Assembly (NCBI GenBank): GCA_029962745.1 | Contig: CM057167.1 | Span: 16,638,303 to 16,702,302, forward strand | Direction: 5' to 3' | DNA from: Echinometra lucunter | Lineage: Eukaryota; Echinodermata; Echinoidea; Camarodonta; Echinometridae | DNA: 64,000 bases | In this document: one piece after another, positions 12,640 to 59,480 of the stretch | How positions within the stretch are numbered: position 1 is the first letter of the stretch | Layout: every line of letters begins with the position of its first letter | Notes under the pieces: model-generated | Seen by the model: only the letters and a program-made list of their open reading frames with translations | What the model was told of the DNA's origin: nothing | Databases searched by the model: none | Position numbers and translations under genes: made by a program

Positions 12640-13311
12640 CATGAAGTAGGAAACAAAAGCTGATATCTGTTATATTGTGCTAGTTAAGGTTTGAAATTTT
12701 TCCGAGGTGTCATCGTTTGGATTTGTCTTCAATTCAGTTTTTGGCAGGCCAAAAAAATACCACATTGTGGTTATTTGCGGCCATATAATGCTGAACAATT
12801 TGACAAGGATTAGGTGTACAAGATGTCTTTGTATTGTAAACTTGACCATGAAGTAGAATACAAAAGCTGATATCTGTTATATTGTGCTAGTTAAGGTTTG
12901 AAATTTTTCCGAGGTGTCATCGTTTGGATTTGTCTTCAATTCAATTTTTGGCAGGCCAAAAAAATACCACATTGTGGTTATTTGCGGCCATATAATGCTG
13001 AACAATTTGGCAAGGATTAGGTGTACAAGATGTCTTTGTATTGTAAACTTGACCATGAAGTAGAATACAAAAGCTGATATCTGTTATATTGTGCTAGTTA
13101 AGGTTTGAAATTTTTCCGAGGTGTCATCGTTTGGATTTGTCTTCAATTCAATTTTTGGCAGGCCAAAAAATACCACATTGTGGTTATTTGCGGCCATATA
13201 ATGCTGAGCAATTTGGCAAGGATTAGGTGCACAAAATGTCTTTGTATTGTAAACTCGACCATGAAGTAGAAAACCATAGCTGATATCTGGTATACTGTGC
13301 CAGTCATAAAC
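12640..13311. repeat. 207-bp tandem repeat, about 3.2 copies
   Basis: catgaagtag begins copies at 12640, 12847, 13054 and 13260, giving 207, 207 and 206 bp. The first three are nearly identical and the last is truncated and diverged. The 150-residue minus-strand frame over this array is not supported as a gene. Confidence 0.93.
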
Positions 13312-13460
13312 GGAAACACATCGCACAACTGCGATGAAACCGTTTAAATTTAACTGCAAATTAATGATTTCCAGGCGCGAATTTGAGTTAAAATGGAATA
13401 GAAAGTCAACACCTGTGATGAGTATAAATCTTTGTTCATTTCCAGGCACAAAGTTTCCTA

Positions 13461-13462
<2 letters not shown>

Positions 13463-13528
<66 letters not shown>

Positions 13529-13530
13529 TC
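13463..13530. repeat. Pure CT microsatellite
   Basis: About 60 bp of uninterrupted CT, 300 bp upstream of integrin exon 1. Confidence 0.95.
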
Positions 13531-13832
13531 TCTCAAGATAATTGTGGTTTGAACTGGATAAAAACAATCCCAATTTCAATGGTTCAATCTGTAATTAGGG
13601 ATGAAAAATTTACAGTTACGGATTTAAGTTTCAGTTAATTTGTGTACGGCAGTGAATTTAGACACCCCCCCCCCCCCTTAGACACTTGTTATTCCAATGG
13701 GCACTCCCCTGGTGTCTGATTGACTTGCTTTGATATGATTATTAAGCAAAAACACTTAAACTTTCTCTGCAGTAAACTAGATCTAGAAAATATCTTTTCT
13801 TAACACCATCTTTTTTTCTTCTTCCAATGCAG

Positions 13833-48741
<34,909 letters not shown>

Positions 48742-50560
48742 GGAAAATCCCATGTCTCTTGAATAAATAGTAAAAAGACAAAGGTTTAACTCGTAGACCA
48801 ATAATCTCCCTGTTTTCTCATGGGCTTGATACTAGGGATGGTGGCATCCAGTAGGCAAAAATCAAGCTCAGTTTCTTGTATTGCTCAAGCAAAGGAGTCG
48901 TAAATTTCTGCATACGCTTGTGTTGTTTTCTGATGCTGTAGGACTTCATCTAGAATAGCAATAGTATACTGCTTAATTGAAGGAACAAATATCTGTATCT
49001 AGAAAATAGAAAGTACATGCAGGAGGTAATTAGACTGTTAAAGAAATGTGCCAACATATCATCTGCAAATTGACAAAAATTTAGCCATTTTTTTTCTTTT
49101 TGGCGTTACAGAGAATTCTCATGATATGACTAAGGCTTTTTTCAAGTTGATTACTTTTACCTTTCCATTGAAGCATTTAAAAAAAAAGTGGATTAAACTT
49201 GCCATACAAAGCAACAAGAGGACAAAGGCATTCAATGTTTTTGTTTTTTTTAATTACACAGCCGTATATGTCTCCTGAAGTTTCATTTCCAAGATCAATT
49301 TTTAAAGAGGTTCGTTCTCTTTACTTGACCATGGAGCGATTAGCCATTTTTCTTGAGATGTACAGCTTCATGTAAACATGACCAAAGGCAGTCCTTGAAA
49401 ATATTTGATTGGATCAACCTTACAAAGTTTTTAGATAAATAGGTACATAGTTTAACAGGTAGTATGACAATAACTATTTCTGATTTTAGATGACTGAAAG
49501 AAACCCTCTCTTGCAGCTTTGGTCATCCTTTTTAAAAATTGTTGTGAAATATTTATCTAAAGGGAAAAATCATGGATATATTATGTGTCAACTTCTGGAC
49601 TTCCTATGAATTTAAAGGGGTATTAGCAGGAGTACAAGTGAGCAGAAGCAAAAAAAGTAGATATTTATCCAGCTGTCATGTTGAAGCACATACTAGATAA
49701 ATGCATATTTCTGTACTTGCCATTTTACTTGTGTAACACGGACTGATTGTTGCTATCCATGTATATAGTACAAATTTCACTTCTTGTAAGCTATCTTTAC
49801 TTTAGGAGAAATAAGTTCTTGATTCAATCTTGTCAGGTTTTTTTTCTCTGTTTGTTGTGAATAAGTTGATAGTACTTGATTAGTTACAGGTCTTCATAGA
49901 GAGAAATGAAGAATTAGACCTTATGGGGACCAAATTGTAGAACTTGAAAAATGAAATCAAAGTACACCAAAGATTTTTTTTTTACATGCATGTAAACTTG
50001 TTTCAATACTCTTCCAAACTTTCAGCAGTGTCAGATTTGAGCTTAGATTAGATGACAGCATCTATATCTGGTGCAACTCCACCATATATATATTGTGGTC
50101 AGTGAATAGTTATATTCACTCTTCATGTTTCAAATATTTCATTAGTTAAATGTTCATTGAGACACTATCCTTTATTATAATTATTATGTATTTAGCATCA
50201 CCTGGGCCTGGGATGGGAAAAGTGAACTTAATCACTGTGACCCTCCGGTCTCTCCTCCCAATATAACTAATTATATGTGGAAGTGTACCACTAGACCGGG
50301 GTTTCCCCCTATTCTTCTTCGAATAGTGCTGTGGGTTCTTATCATGCTAAGTTCCTAAGTTTCTTTTTTTTCACTGTGAAATGACATTGTAATTGTGACA
50401 AAATGCCTCACAAAATTTCACAGCAACGAGAGATCTGGAATATTGGAGCGCATGATGTCACCTCACTGGCAAAATAGTGCTTGTAATCTGAATGATGTGA
50501 ATTCATGCTTCCGAAATTACCAGTGGCTTGCACCAGAAAGTCGACTCATTTTCTCTTGAG
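48742..50560 (+). other. Integrin 3' UTR and flank
   Basis: AATAAA lies at 48762, only 20 bp after the stop, so transcripts ending there would have a minimal UTR. Further AATAAA signals at 51300 and 54633 allow a much longer UTR, which is typical of integrins. Little repeat content and no second gene. The true cleavage site cannot be told from sequence alone. Confidence 0.55.
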
Positions 50561-50795
50561 AAGGTAAGGATGGGTCATGTGCTGAGAAGGGAAGATGATG
50601 AGCCTGTGAAAAGGGCGTGGGATCTGGAAGTGGATGGCATGAGAGGAACTAAGAGGAAGACCAATCTCTGTGGAAAGAAACGATGAGGAGGGAATACATT
50701 AGGGTTGGGATAAAAGAGGAGGATACTCAAGATAAGAGCAAGTGGAGGGAGTGTCATCATAGTGCGAAAGTCAGTGACCCCTCATAAGAGGGAAG
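50555..50795 (+). pseudogene. RTE-type LINE ORF2 C-terminal remnant
   Basis: One frame reads KVRMGHVLRREDDEPVKRAW and ends at a stop near 50684. A shifted frame continues VGIKEEDTQDKSKWRECHH and VSDPS. Both match the end of RTE/craniofacial-type reverse transcriptases (W-x-G-H-V-x-R, K-E-D-A-x-D-R-x-x-W-R). Stop and frameshift mark it as dead. Confidence 0.8.
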
Positions 50796-51360
50796 AGACT
50801 GACCGTAATTAATGATAACGATGATGATGATGATGATGATAATGAGGATGAAATTGTTGCATATGTATATCTTACTTCACGTCAGATGATTTAATGCATA
50901 CCATCACATCATTCCTTTTGTACACATAACTTGAGGTTTTATCTGTTACTGTTTGTTGTTTGTGTTTTGTTTTGTTTTCTGCAATTTCTCCATTGAACCG
51001 GAAAGGGTTTGACCTAGGTTATATTTTGTGGCTGTGAATGTACATATATGAAATATCAAATTTTTCTTAGATCAACCATGGGGTTCAACTTACAATGTAG
51101 TTTTGAGGTTTACAATCACATGGCCTTAACCTTTTTTTACTTGGGATATAGATGTGCAAGACTCTTCGTGCACTTTTATGTATATATTAGTTGGTATGTC
51201 TGCCCAAAATGGCAAAGACTGTGTTTGTTTTGTTAGCTTCGTCAAGAAGACATGTAGATACAAACAAAATCATATTTTTGTACCTCCTTATTTCGGTTTA
51301 ATAAAGATAAACATGAGTTCTGGTCATGCGATTACGATGTGAAAGAAACTGTTTCAAAGC

Positions 51361-51856
51361 TTAAAGGCATTGGTTAACATTGTTATGATTTTAAAAAAAT
51401 CTCATTTTGTTACTTGAAAATGGGATAAAGATAGGGGTTATAGTGTAAAAATACCAGTCTGAGAGTTTCAGAGTATAATATCCACAGGAAGTATTTTTAA
51501 ATAATAGAAATGTGAACCAATGTTTGAAAAATATACGAGGGTCAGTTGCACAGACCAGACATAAGGAGTGTGCATGCGCAGATGGCTCAACGGACTGCAC
51601 TGTGAGTATTGGCGTATCATGCGGCGGAAGGCACACAACGGTATTTTTGAATTCGTGGAAACGGTCCTCTTAGTTCACTGTCTCTCGAGACGAAAGCTAA
51701 TTAAATTGCGGTTTGCGTCTAACTTACAGTTTTTCATTCCAAATTATGATTGGTTTCAGGGTTTTTGAGTACAAATACAAGTACTCATACACATGTTTCA
51801 TCTTAGTTTGAGAATTTTTTAAATAAGGTACTCACAAAGTTAGCCAATGCCTTTAA
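51361..51856. mobile_element. Family C MITE, copy b (TTAA-flanked)
   Basis: TTAAAGGCATTGGTTAAC to gttagccaatgcctttaa, about 496 bp. It carries the subfamily variant gtctctcgagacgaaagcta, shared with the copy at 60757 and not with the one at 31271. Confidence 0.92.
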
Positions 51857-52082
51857 GTAGTAACTACAAATTGGTGTATATACCCTGAAGTTTTGGAATC
51901 ATGGGCAATAATTAGAAATCAAATCAATCTTGTTGAAAAGCATATACACTGCACACGTAGAAATGGGTTTATGGGACTACACACAAACGTTTGCGCCAAA
52001 TACTCAAGCTGTTTCTTGTCATATTTCAAACATGAGGGCATTTGAAGAGTAATCCTTTTCTGGGGGAATTTTGGTTACAGTT

Positions 52083-52384
52083 CCCAAAGTTCATGTATTC
52101 CGAAGGTTCATTATTCCGAAGGTTCGGTAGTCCGAAAATGAAATAAGGTTCGTTACTTCGTTAGATATTTTCTGAATAACGAACCTTATTTCATTTTTTG
52201 GATGAACGAACCTTCGGAACAACGACCCTTATTTCATTTTTGGACTAACGAACCTTTGGAATAACGAACCTTCAGAATAACGCCGCAAATGTTCGGATTG
52301 ACAAACCCTTTTTCATTTTCTGACTATATAGCGAACATCTAGGTATACGCAATTTGCGTGTTTCGGAATAACGAACATTACTTG
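52083..52384. mobile_element. TTCGGA/TTCGTTA palindromic-module element
   Basis: Same module set and the same acgcaatttgcgtgtttcgg end as the nested copy at 14450-14816, but here free-standing downstream of the integrin. Confidence 0.85.
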
Positions 52385-52635
52385 GAATTTCTACTGACCT
52401 AAACAGACCGAGAAAGCACACAAGAATCATCTTTCACCTCCTTCCAGAATTCAAGTTTCTCTTTGATATGCTCTTCTGGTTCATACCAGACAATGTTACG
52501 AAAAGGTGCCAAATTTTACTTTTTTCATTTTCAGGTATATGATTTAGAATTACTAGGATGTTGTTTTCGTTATTTGAAATATATACTTCTAGAAACCTTT
52601 TCAGATGCAGATTATTGTATGTATGTATGTATGTA

Positions 52636-52828
52636 CACTCTAATTCCTGCGGAATCAAATTTGACTCGGAATGGCATCAGCTGGGAGTCAACTCTATTCC
52701 GAGTTAAAGTGACTCAGATTTTCGAATTAATTTGACTTGGAATGGTGTGGCGTCAACTGAGAATCGACTAAATTTGAGTCGAAGCAACTCTATTCCGAGT
52801 CAAATTTGACTCTGCAGAAATAAGAGTG
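52636..52828. mobile_element. 193-bp foldback MITE, TA target duplication
   Basis: CACTCTAATTCCTGCGGAAT is inverted at the right as attnnnctgcagaaataagagtg, with tcaaatttgactcggaat on both arms. TA flanks both sides (52634-52635 and 52829-52830), as in mariner-type elements. Confidence 0.88.
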
Positions 52829-52849
52829 TAAGTAGAACTGTGCTTAAAT

Positions 52850-54740
52850 GAGAGAAATCATATGAATTTAAGTCAGTGATTCATCATGATGGGATGTACG
52901 TGTCTGAAGATTCCCAATCGTGGAATGAGCGCAGTGATTGTTGATGATTAATTGCAGCCCCAGGTGGCCGTAATTTGGTAAAACCACGTATCGCTGTTTC
53001 AACTCTTTCTAGATAATCAAGGAAATGAGAAATTGGTAAGATTCAGGTTTTAAATAATTAAAAAAACGAATCAAATTAAAAGTGAAAATTTTGATAGATG
53101 AAAGAGCACATATTAATATATCTAAAATGTTAAAAATCTAAAAAAAAGGCTAAAATATGAGATAGATGGTTTTACCAAATTACGACCACATCATGAGTCA
53201 ATATGACATGAACATGGGGAAATCATTGTATGAACAGCTTGAGTATGTGATTTAAAATTAGAATATATTGTGTCGTGTATTTCTACTTTTTGTGAGGAAT
53301 ACATACAAAGATGTAAATTTTGATATTAGTGATTTTCTTAAGTGATGTGGATATTATATGATTATTTTGTACATAAATTTGATGGTTTATAAGAGACAAA
53401 ATGTTTATGCTATATAGATCATTACTATGATAGAAAATTTGAAATCTTATTTATTTGTCTTGTTCTGTACTATCTTTTATATTTGAATGTGACTGATTTT
53501 TATGAGATAGTTTGTAATAGATAGGGCTTTAACTGTATTGTAAATATGAACTATTACAGTTTGCAAATGTATTAGAGGAATTAGAAGAGAAATGACCACA
53601 TCCCTCACAGAATGGCTTAATTTGCTATTAAAGCCAAAGATAGTAGAGTTGTATAATCATGTGCAAATGTTAGATTCCTTGAATTTCCTATGCTTGAATA
53701 GAGGAATATTCAGTGTTTTGAAACTAATGAGCTTATATATGATTACAACTTTTGCACAAAAATTGCTGATAAAGTTCTCAAGCTGTAGCATAGTCCCTTC
53801 ATGTGGTTGTAGGTTGAAGGGTAATTGGTCAAATTAAATTCACATTTTTATAACTGCAGATTAAATGGACCTAATATTAAGTGGATTCATGCAGAAGCAG
53901 CCTTTCACCCCATGACCCTGACATTGTATAGTTCACCTTTAATCTCACTAAGTATGAAAACGTCGAGAGTATCTTGTTTGTATTTTGACTGCACTTTAGC
54001 ACTTTAGAGTTGTGTAGTCACTGAAATGCCTTATACATGACTAGAATTGCATTTTTTTTTATATACCTGTAACTCTGCAAGGAAAATGTTTTAAACATAA
54101 CATGTAATTCGTGTAGGAAGGCACCAACTTAACTCTCATTATTAAAGACGTAAATAATCATATTTGATTGATACACGTCTGTCAAAACCCAATTCTAGAG
54201 AGAGAGAGAGATTAAAGTCAAGGGCAGTTTCTGTATCAGATCTCAAGATTTAGCAACAATATTTATCATTGTTTATTATAGTTTCTTGCCTTGAACTGAT
54301 CTATCTGGTTTACATTTTAGAATCCCATTTTGACATCTTAGAATTGAGAATTATCACACAAATAACTTGATTACTTCTTATCAAAATACATAGACTGAGT
54401 AAGGAATGTACAGTGTAGTTTCAAGTGTTCTGTTGTTTCTGAAGTTTTAGTTTGAAATGTTGACATGTCAGCAGGTTTCATAACCATATTCCTTTTTCAT
54501 TTTTTTGATTTCTAGTAATTGCTGCTATTTCAATATGAGCAATTGATTAATGATTATAATTTCTTGTGACATGATTTCTCACTCTTACGTGGATTTTACA
54601 GCTATTGTTCTGCTCCAGACAACTCTTATGCAAATAAACTTGCTGTCTTGTTAGAAAAAAAAAGAATGTTGTCTGTAGTATTGCGTGATATATATGCTTC
54701 TGTTCATTGCAGTTAGGTTTTTGCCATCTTTCTAGATTTT
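52850..54740 (+). other. AT-rich unique flank, possible distal 3' UTR
   Basis: No exon, element or RNA gene recognised. AATAAA at 54633 followed by a short A run could be a distal polyadenylation site of the integrin gene, but genomic A-runs are common here. Confidence 0.4.
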
Positions 54741-54764
54741 TTTTTCATCATAGCATAAATCATA

Positions 54765-55390
54765 GAAAGGGAGGAAAGGTAGAAGAGAGAGGGGGGGAAG
54801 CAGATAGGCAGTGAGAGAGAAAGATAATGAGAAAGAAATTAAAGAGAGGAAGTGGAAGGGATCCTTAAGGAGGAAATTCAGAAAGAGAAGAGAGTGAGAG
54901 TGAGTAAGAAAGAAATAAAGAAAATAAAGAGAGTGAGGGTGGGTGAGAAAGATGAGAGAAATGAAGAGAGAGAGAAAAATGAAGAGTGAAATAGAGATAA
55001 AGTGAGTGAGGGTGGGTGAGAAATAAAGAAATAAAGAGAGAGAGAGAGAATGGAGAGTGTGAGTGGGAAATAGAGAGAGTGGGTGAGGAAGAAAGAAATA
55101 AAGAGAGAGAAATGGAGAGTGTGTGTGAGAAAGAAATCACTTGAGAGGGCAGGGAAGGGTAGAGAGACAGAAGACAGGGTGAAAGCAGGGAGAGAGAGAG
55201 ATAAAGAGAGGGAGTGGAAGTGTAGAAAGATAGAGAAAGGCCAGACGTCAGGACAGAGACAAAGAGAGAATGGGAGGGCAAAGGAGGTGGGGGATTGTCC
55301 TGGTCTGTCCAGAAAGAGAGAGAAGTGGGGGGGGGGGGGGGGGGAAGAGAGAAAAGAACGACACTAATGTGGGGGGGGGGGGGGATATAT
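54765..55390 (+). repeat. Purine tract with GA repeats and poly-G
   Basis: About 570 bp of gagaga/aaag units ending in G runs of about 17 and 14 bases (55327-55345, 55371-55384), 290 bp upstream of the PYM1 start codon. Arg/Glu-rich and Ser/Leu-rich frames here are artefacts. Confidence 0.92.
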
Positions 55391-55676
55391 AGTAAAACAC
55401 TGGGGTTAATACAAATATTTTTTTAAATATAGTAAAGTTAGAGTTTTGCCCTGGAACTGAAAGTTGACTAAAGTGACAAAATAAATTAGCGAGAAACTTT
55501 TAGTTCAAATTTTCACCCGTAGAGCTTTATTAGGAAATGATGAAATTTATTTGGAGTGCATCCATCATATAGCAAGAATGATTCTTAATTCAACGGAGTA
55601 TAGTACGCGGTATGCAGATAGCTGGCGCTAGACTGACTTTGTTTTCCGCTATATCAAAATCAAACTGCAGAGAGAG

Positions 55677-55713
55677 ATGGCGTCCGCTGCAAACGTCGTC
55701 ACAGATGAAACAG
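55677..55713 (+). CDS. PYM1: PYM1 exon 1, GC donor
   Basis: ATG in a gagagATGG context encodes [12 protein letters not shown] plus one base. The only donor keeping frame with exon 2 is CAG|gcaagt at 55714, a GC-AG intron with otherwise consensus bases (AG|GCAAGT). The exon is short and low in information, so the call rests on position, start codon and exact phase match. Confidence 0.8.
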
Positions 55714-57766
55714 GCAAGTTGTAATGAAAGATTTATGCTGTTTTAGTAATTCAGATAATCAATAAATTGTTTAGATTGCAAGCAGAGTTTCAGAAGTATT
55801 AAATTTGTGATTAATTTTGTGACGGGAGCATATGACTTTAGTAATTTAGTTATTGTGGCCCGACATACTGTATTTTGTGTAATGATATTGTTATTATGGG
55901 GGGGGGGGGGGGGGGGGAATGTCACGCGAATGTGGTACCAAAGTCCAAATGAACTCGTACTGACGATTTTTAATGTGTACGGCAATTCCTCTGCATGGAG
56001 ATACTAGATCTAGTACTAATCCACTCGCACTAATGCTCGGTCATGTCGATTATAACTTGTATAGACCGAAGTGTTCTGTCTCTAGTCTAAAGTAAAGAGT
56101 CTAGGACTCTAGCAGTCGTCGTTAGCCTCGTATTCTGGTAGGATCGGCACTCCTCCTTTATACTTATAGAGACAGAAGCACCCCGGTGCGTTGTGTATGC
56201 AATCTCATTGTGCTGGGCAGCACAATGAAAAACTACCTCAAATCATCGATTTTCCCCTTTTTTCATGAATATAAAAATATCGTTATACACTATAGAGTAT
56301 ATAGCTTACCGATTTCATGATTGATTCATTTTAACTCTTTTCCGTCGAGTAACCAATAGAAAAGCATGCGATGTAATGTCTACTGGAATTGTCACTTCCA
56401 TGGTACTAGGTCAATTCATTGACTTAGTACACAGTATGAGTGGGGGACAGAGGAGCAAGAGCTGTGTCACCAGTGATCAGGAAAATATTTTTCAAAATTC
56501 ATTTGATCAAGATAATTTACATCTAGGTGGAGTAATGGAATGGAATGGAAATGGGATATTTCATTACCCTAGGTGTAAAAAGCAAATATTTTATATGAAT
56601 TTGTTGATTATTTTGGTGATTTCAATCTTCAACTATAGAGGGCAAATCAGTAGGGAAATTCACATTTTAGACTTTTTAGTGCAGTTTGGGGAAAAAATAT
56701 ACTTTTGCCCGAACTTCAAAGTTTTACCTTTTTCATCCATTCTGAATCCAGGTGCATACCTTCCAGCTACCCAGAGACCAGATGGGTCGTGGAGGAAAGC
56801 ACGGAGGGTCAAACCAGGATATGTACCACAGGAGGAGGTCCCGCTGTAAGTATGGACCAAGCACTCATCAGGGAATTAATTCTCTAAAGTAGAGACCTTG
56901 CTGTGACAGTTTAAAATTGTTTCTTGTGCAGCGTAGGAGTTTAAGACTTTTCCCTTTTGTTCCACTACAATGTGACTAAAATGTGACTAAAATCACTAAC
57001 ACTTTAAACAATTGTATTACTACAAACTAGAAAGGGTAGGTAACAGAAACCTTATAAATCAAAATGGAGGATGGGGGATAAGTAGGAACTACCAATCATC
57101 AATCCTGTCACCTTTAATGATTTTTAAGCTTCTTTAAACTCTCACAAAACTTAAAAAATTTAGAGTCTGTTGAGCTAGCTCCCCCAAAAATTCAAATCGT
57201 AGGACATAACTTAAATATTTGAAATATTAAAATGGAAGACCCTAAAAGTGATCTCTGTATGTCTGATTATGTCTTGTTTATTCATTTGTTTATTTTATTG
57301 TTTATATTATTATTTTGTTGTTATTCTTCCTTTTAGGTATGAGAGCAAAGGCAAGCAATGGATGAACAGCAAACCCAAGCTTCCCCCAGGAGTCTATGAA
57401 GAACCTGCTCCTGCCAAAGTAGAAGAACCTAAACAGCCGCTCTCAAAGGCTGCTAAGAAGAACGAGAAAAGGCGCCAGAAACGCAAAGAAAAGCAGGCAG
57501 AAGAGGCCCCTCCAAATCAGAATGGAGACATAGAACAACTGAGGAAGGGGGTCGAGGGGGTCAGCGTGAGTGAAGGTGGGGAGGCAGCGCCGCCTGATCC
57601 TCAGAAGAGGATTAAAAACCTTAAGAAGAAGATCCGGCAGATTGAGGAACTGGAAGCCAAGATCGCCAGTGGAGAAGTGGCACAACCATCAAAAGAACAA
57701 CTGGAGAAGATTGCAAGGAAGGATGCACTTGAAGAAGAACTAAGCACGCTGGAAGGGGGCTCGTGA
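55677..57766 (+). CDS. PYM1: PYM1, exon-junction-complex disassembly factor (3 exons)
   Basis: PYM binds the Mago-Y14 heterodimer through its N-terminus and the small ribosomal subunit through its C-terminal part, removing exon junction complexes from translated mRNA in the cytoplasm. Three exons join in frame to 186 residues (human PYM is about 200). The N-terminal motif [15 protein letters not shown], then [18 protein letters not shown], is the diagnostic Mago-Y14 binding segment. A Lys/Arg-rich helix and a C-terminal coiled-coil-like helix follow. The ATG was chosen because it opens the frame in the exon just upstream and gives the family's short leader before AYLPAT. It is transcribed in the same direction as the integrin, about 6.9 kb downstream; nothing suggests they function together. 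Confidence 0.96.
55714..56751 (+). other. PYM1: PYM1 intron 1
   Basis: GC-AG intron. It contains a G run at about 55900-55917 and otherwise unique AT-rich sequence. The 157-residue frame at 56376-56849 is intron sequence running into exon 2. Confidence 0.75.
56752..56845 (+). CDS. PYM1: PYM1 exon 2 (Mago-Y14 binding motif)
   Basis: Acceptor tgaatccag, donor CCGCT|gtaagt. It encodes [19 protein letters not shown] and then [12 protein letters not shown], the most conserved block of PYM proteins, which contacts both Mago and Y14. It enters in phase 1 and leaves in phase 2. Confidence 0.97.
57337..57766 (+). CDS. PYM1: PYM1 exon 3 (C-terminal ribosome-binding part)
   Basis: Acceptor tccttttag; the first base completes Leu and the frame continues YESKGKQW to a [20 protein letters not shown] is the basic segment. 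The last 60 residues ([19 protein letters not shown] onward) form a charged helix similar to the eIF2A-like C-terminus implicated in 40S binding. Confidence 0.97.
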
Positions 57767-58540
57767 TAATTTAGAAATCCGGGTCAGACATAGACCTAAA
57801 TCTGGACAAATGGGGAAAGAATCTGTGGCATTCTGAGTGAAATAATGCAGATTGATAGAAACCCTCACCTCTGGATATGACAATATCCTATATTGAAGAC
57901 AGAGTACGTTGAACTGATCTTTATCCAGTTCCTCTAGCTGTGACATCATACATGTCATAGATACACTAGGGTAAAGCAATTTATACATTTTGCCCTGTTT
58001 TTATTGCAAAAATATGGATGAATTATTGGGTAATATGAGATTGATATTTTGTGAGGGTGGAGAGGTAGAAAAGAACAGGCCGATGTGATCGCAAAATATG
58101 TTGCCTACCATGTTTACGTTGCTATAAAGGGAAATTGTGACAACACCACATGAAATCAATCCATTTGATTTTATATGATCTGTGGAGGATTTTTGTTGTG
58201 ATTATGTCATGTTTTTGAATTTTTATTCTCCATTTCATTCCAATCAACAATATGTATGTTGTGAAAGTGGACAAACTTAAAAATGACCTCAGTGTGATAT
58301 CTCCTCCTGTATTTATTTTTAGTATCCCGATCATTTTAACGTGATATTTTTTTCAAAATTAAGGCTGTTTAACATGATCAAATTCTACATTTCAAATTTG
58401 TAATTTCATTTTGTATATGGCGCAATTTGCAGACAGAATTATCAAACAATAGTCCATGTGGAGCATTTTACATGAATTTAATTATGTAATATAAATTCTA
58501 CAATTCAAGAGTCATTAAGAGGATAAACCTGTGCATGTTG
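57767..58540 (+). other. PYM1 3' flank
   Basis: AT-rich, presumed 3' UTR. I did not identify a convincing polyadenylation signal or any other feature. Confidence 0.45.
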
Positions 58541-58544
58541 AACT

Positions 58545-59480
58545 ATGATTGAGAATTTTTGTGTCTCCACCAACCAAAGGTGCTGGAGGCATCATGTTTT
58601 CAGGTTGTCTGTCCGTCTGGCTGTTCAGCTTTTTTTTATTAATACAACATCTCAAGATCCATGTGAGGTACAGTGTATGAACTTCAAACTTTGTGCCAGC
58701 ACTGCCAATGTGCAACACCATAGGAAGACAATCCGATTAGAATTTTGGGTGGGTAGGTCAAAAGTCATAGAGGTCAATTTCCTGGTTTTAGCCTTGTTAA
58801 CATGAATCTCAAGAACCATTCATGGTATGAACTGAATTTTTCCCAGTATGCATCACTAGTGAGACAAATCAATTAGATTTTGGGTTTAGTAGATCAATTG
58901 TCAAAGCTTACAGAGGTCAATATGCATGAAATTGAGGTACAGTACATGTGATACTGAAGAAGTTTCTAATCAGGGAAAAAATAAATTTTTTTTTTTCCGG
59001 GGCTACTCTTTGAGCCCACCCACCCAAATTTTCTACATTGTATTACAGTTTACATTGGACCCTATGAGAATTTCAGGGGCTCTTTTTTAGTTTTCCAGGG
59101 CTCTTTTTGGCGTTTCGGGGGCGAATTCGCCCCGAGCCCCCGTGTATTTTTTTCCCTGTTTCTAATCCTAACCTAATCCTAATCCTAACCCTAATCCAAA
59201 CCCTAACCCCAATCCAAACCCTAACCCTTATCCTAACCATAAGAGTTAATCCTAATCCCAGTCCTAACCCTGACCCTAAATTCTGTATGCATGACTATGC
59301 TGAGACAAAGTGATCAGACTTTGGGTTGTTGGGTCAAAGGTCAAAGAGGTGAATAATATGTAATTAAAGTTTTTTTATTATTCTGCTTATCATAGTAGTT
59401 CTAGCACCTGTTGAGCCACAAAGTCAACCAAGTATAGGTGGAGGCATATAGGAGATGCAGTCTAATTCATCTTGTTTAAC
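58545..59480. repeat. Dispersed repeat (tgctggaggcatcatg type)
   Basis: Starts gtgtctccaccaaccaaagg and tgctggaggcatcatg; modules gaacttcaaactttg, gatcagactttgggtt and gggtcaaaggtcaaagaggt recur; ends gtggaggcatataggagatg. Related to 26827-27560. Interrupted near 58980-59290. Confidence 0.75.
59160..59282 (-). repeat. Degenerate telomere-like repeats
   Basis: About 120 bp of ccctaa/cctaat/ccaaac hexamers, a decayed form of TTAGGG repeats on the minus strand. Perfect ccctaaccc units are few. Confidence 0.8.

Noticed and set aside
13084..13536. 150-residue minus-strand frame
   Set aside because: It spans the 207-bp tandem repeat and a CT microsatellite; no homology recognised.
54865..55367. 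Ser/Leu-rich and Arg/Glu-rich frames
   Set aside because: GA-repeat translation upstream of PYM1.
56376..56849. 157-residue frame before PYM1 exon 2
   Set aside because: The PYM motif lies after a good acceptor at 56751; upstream residues are intronic and the exon joins in phase to the 55677 start.
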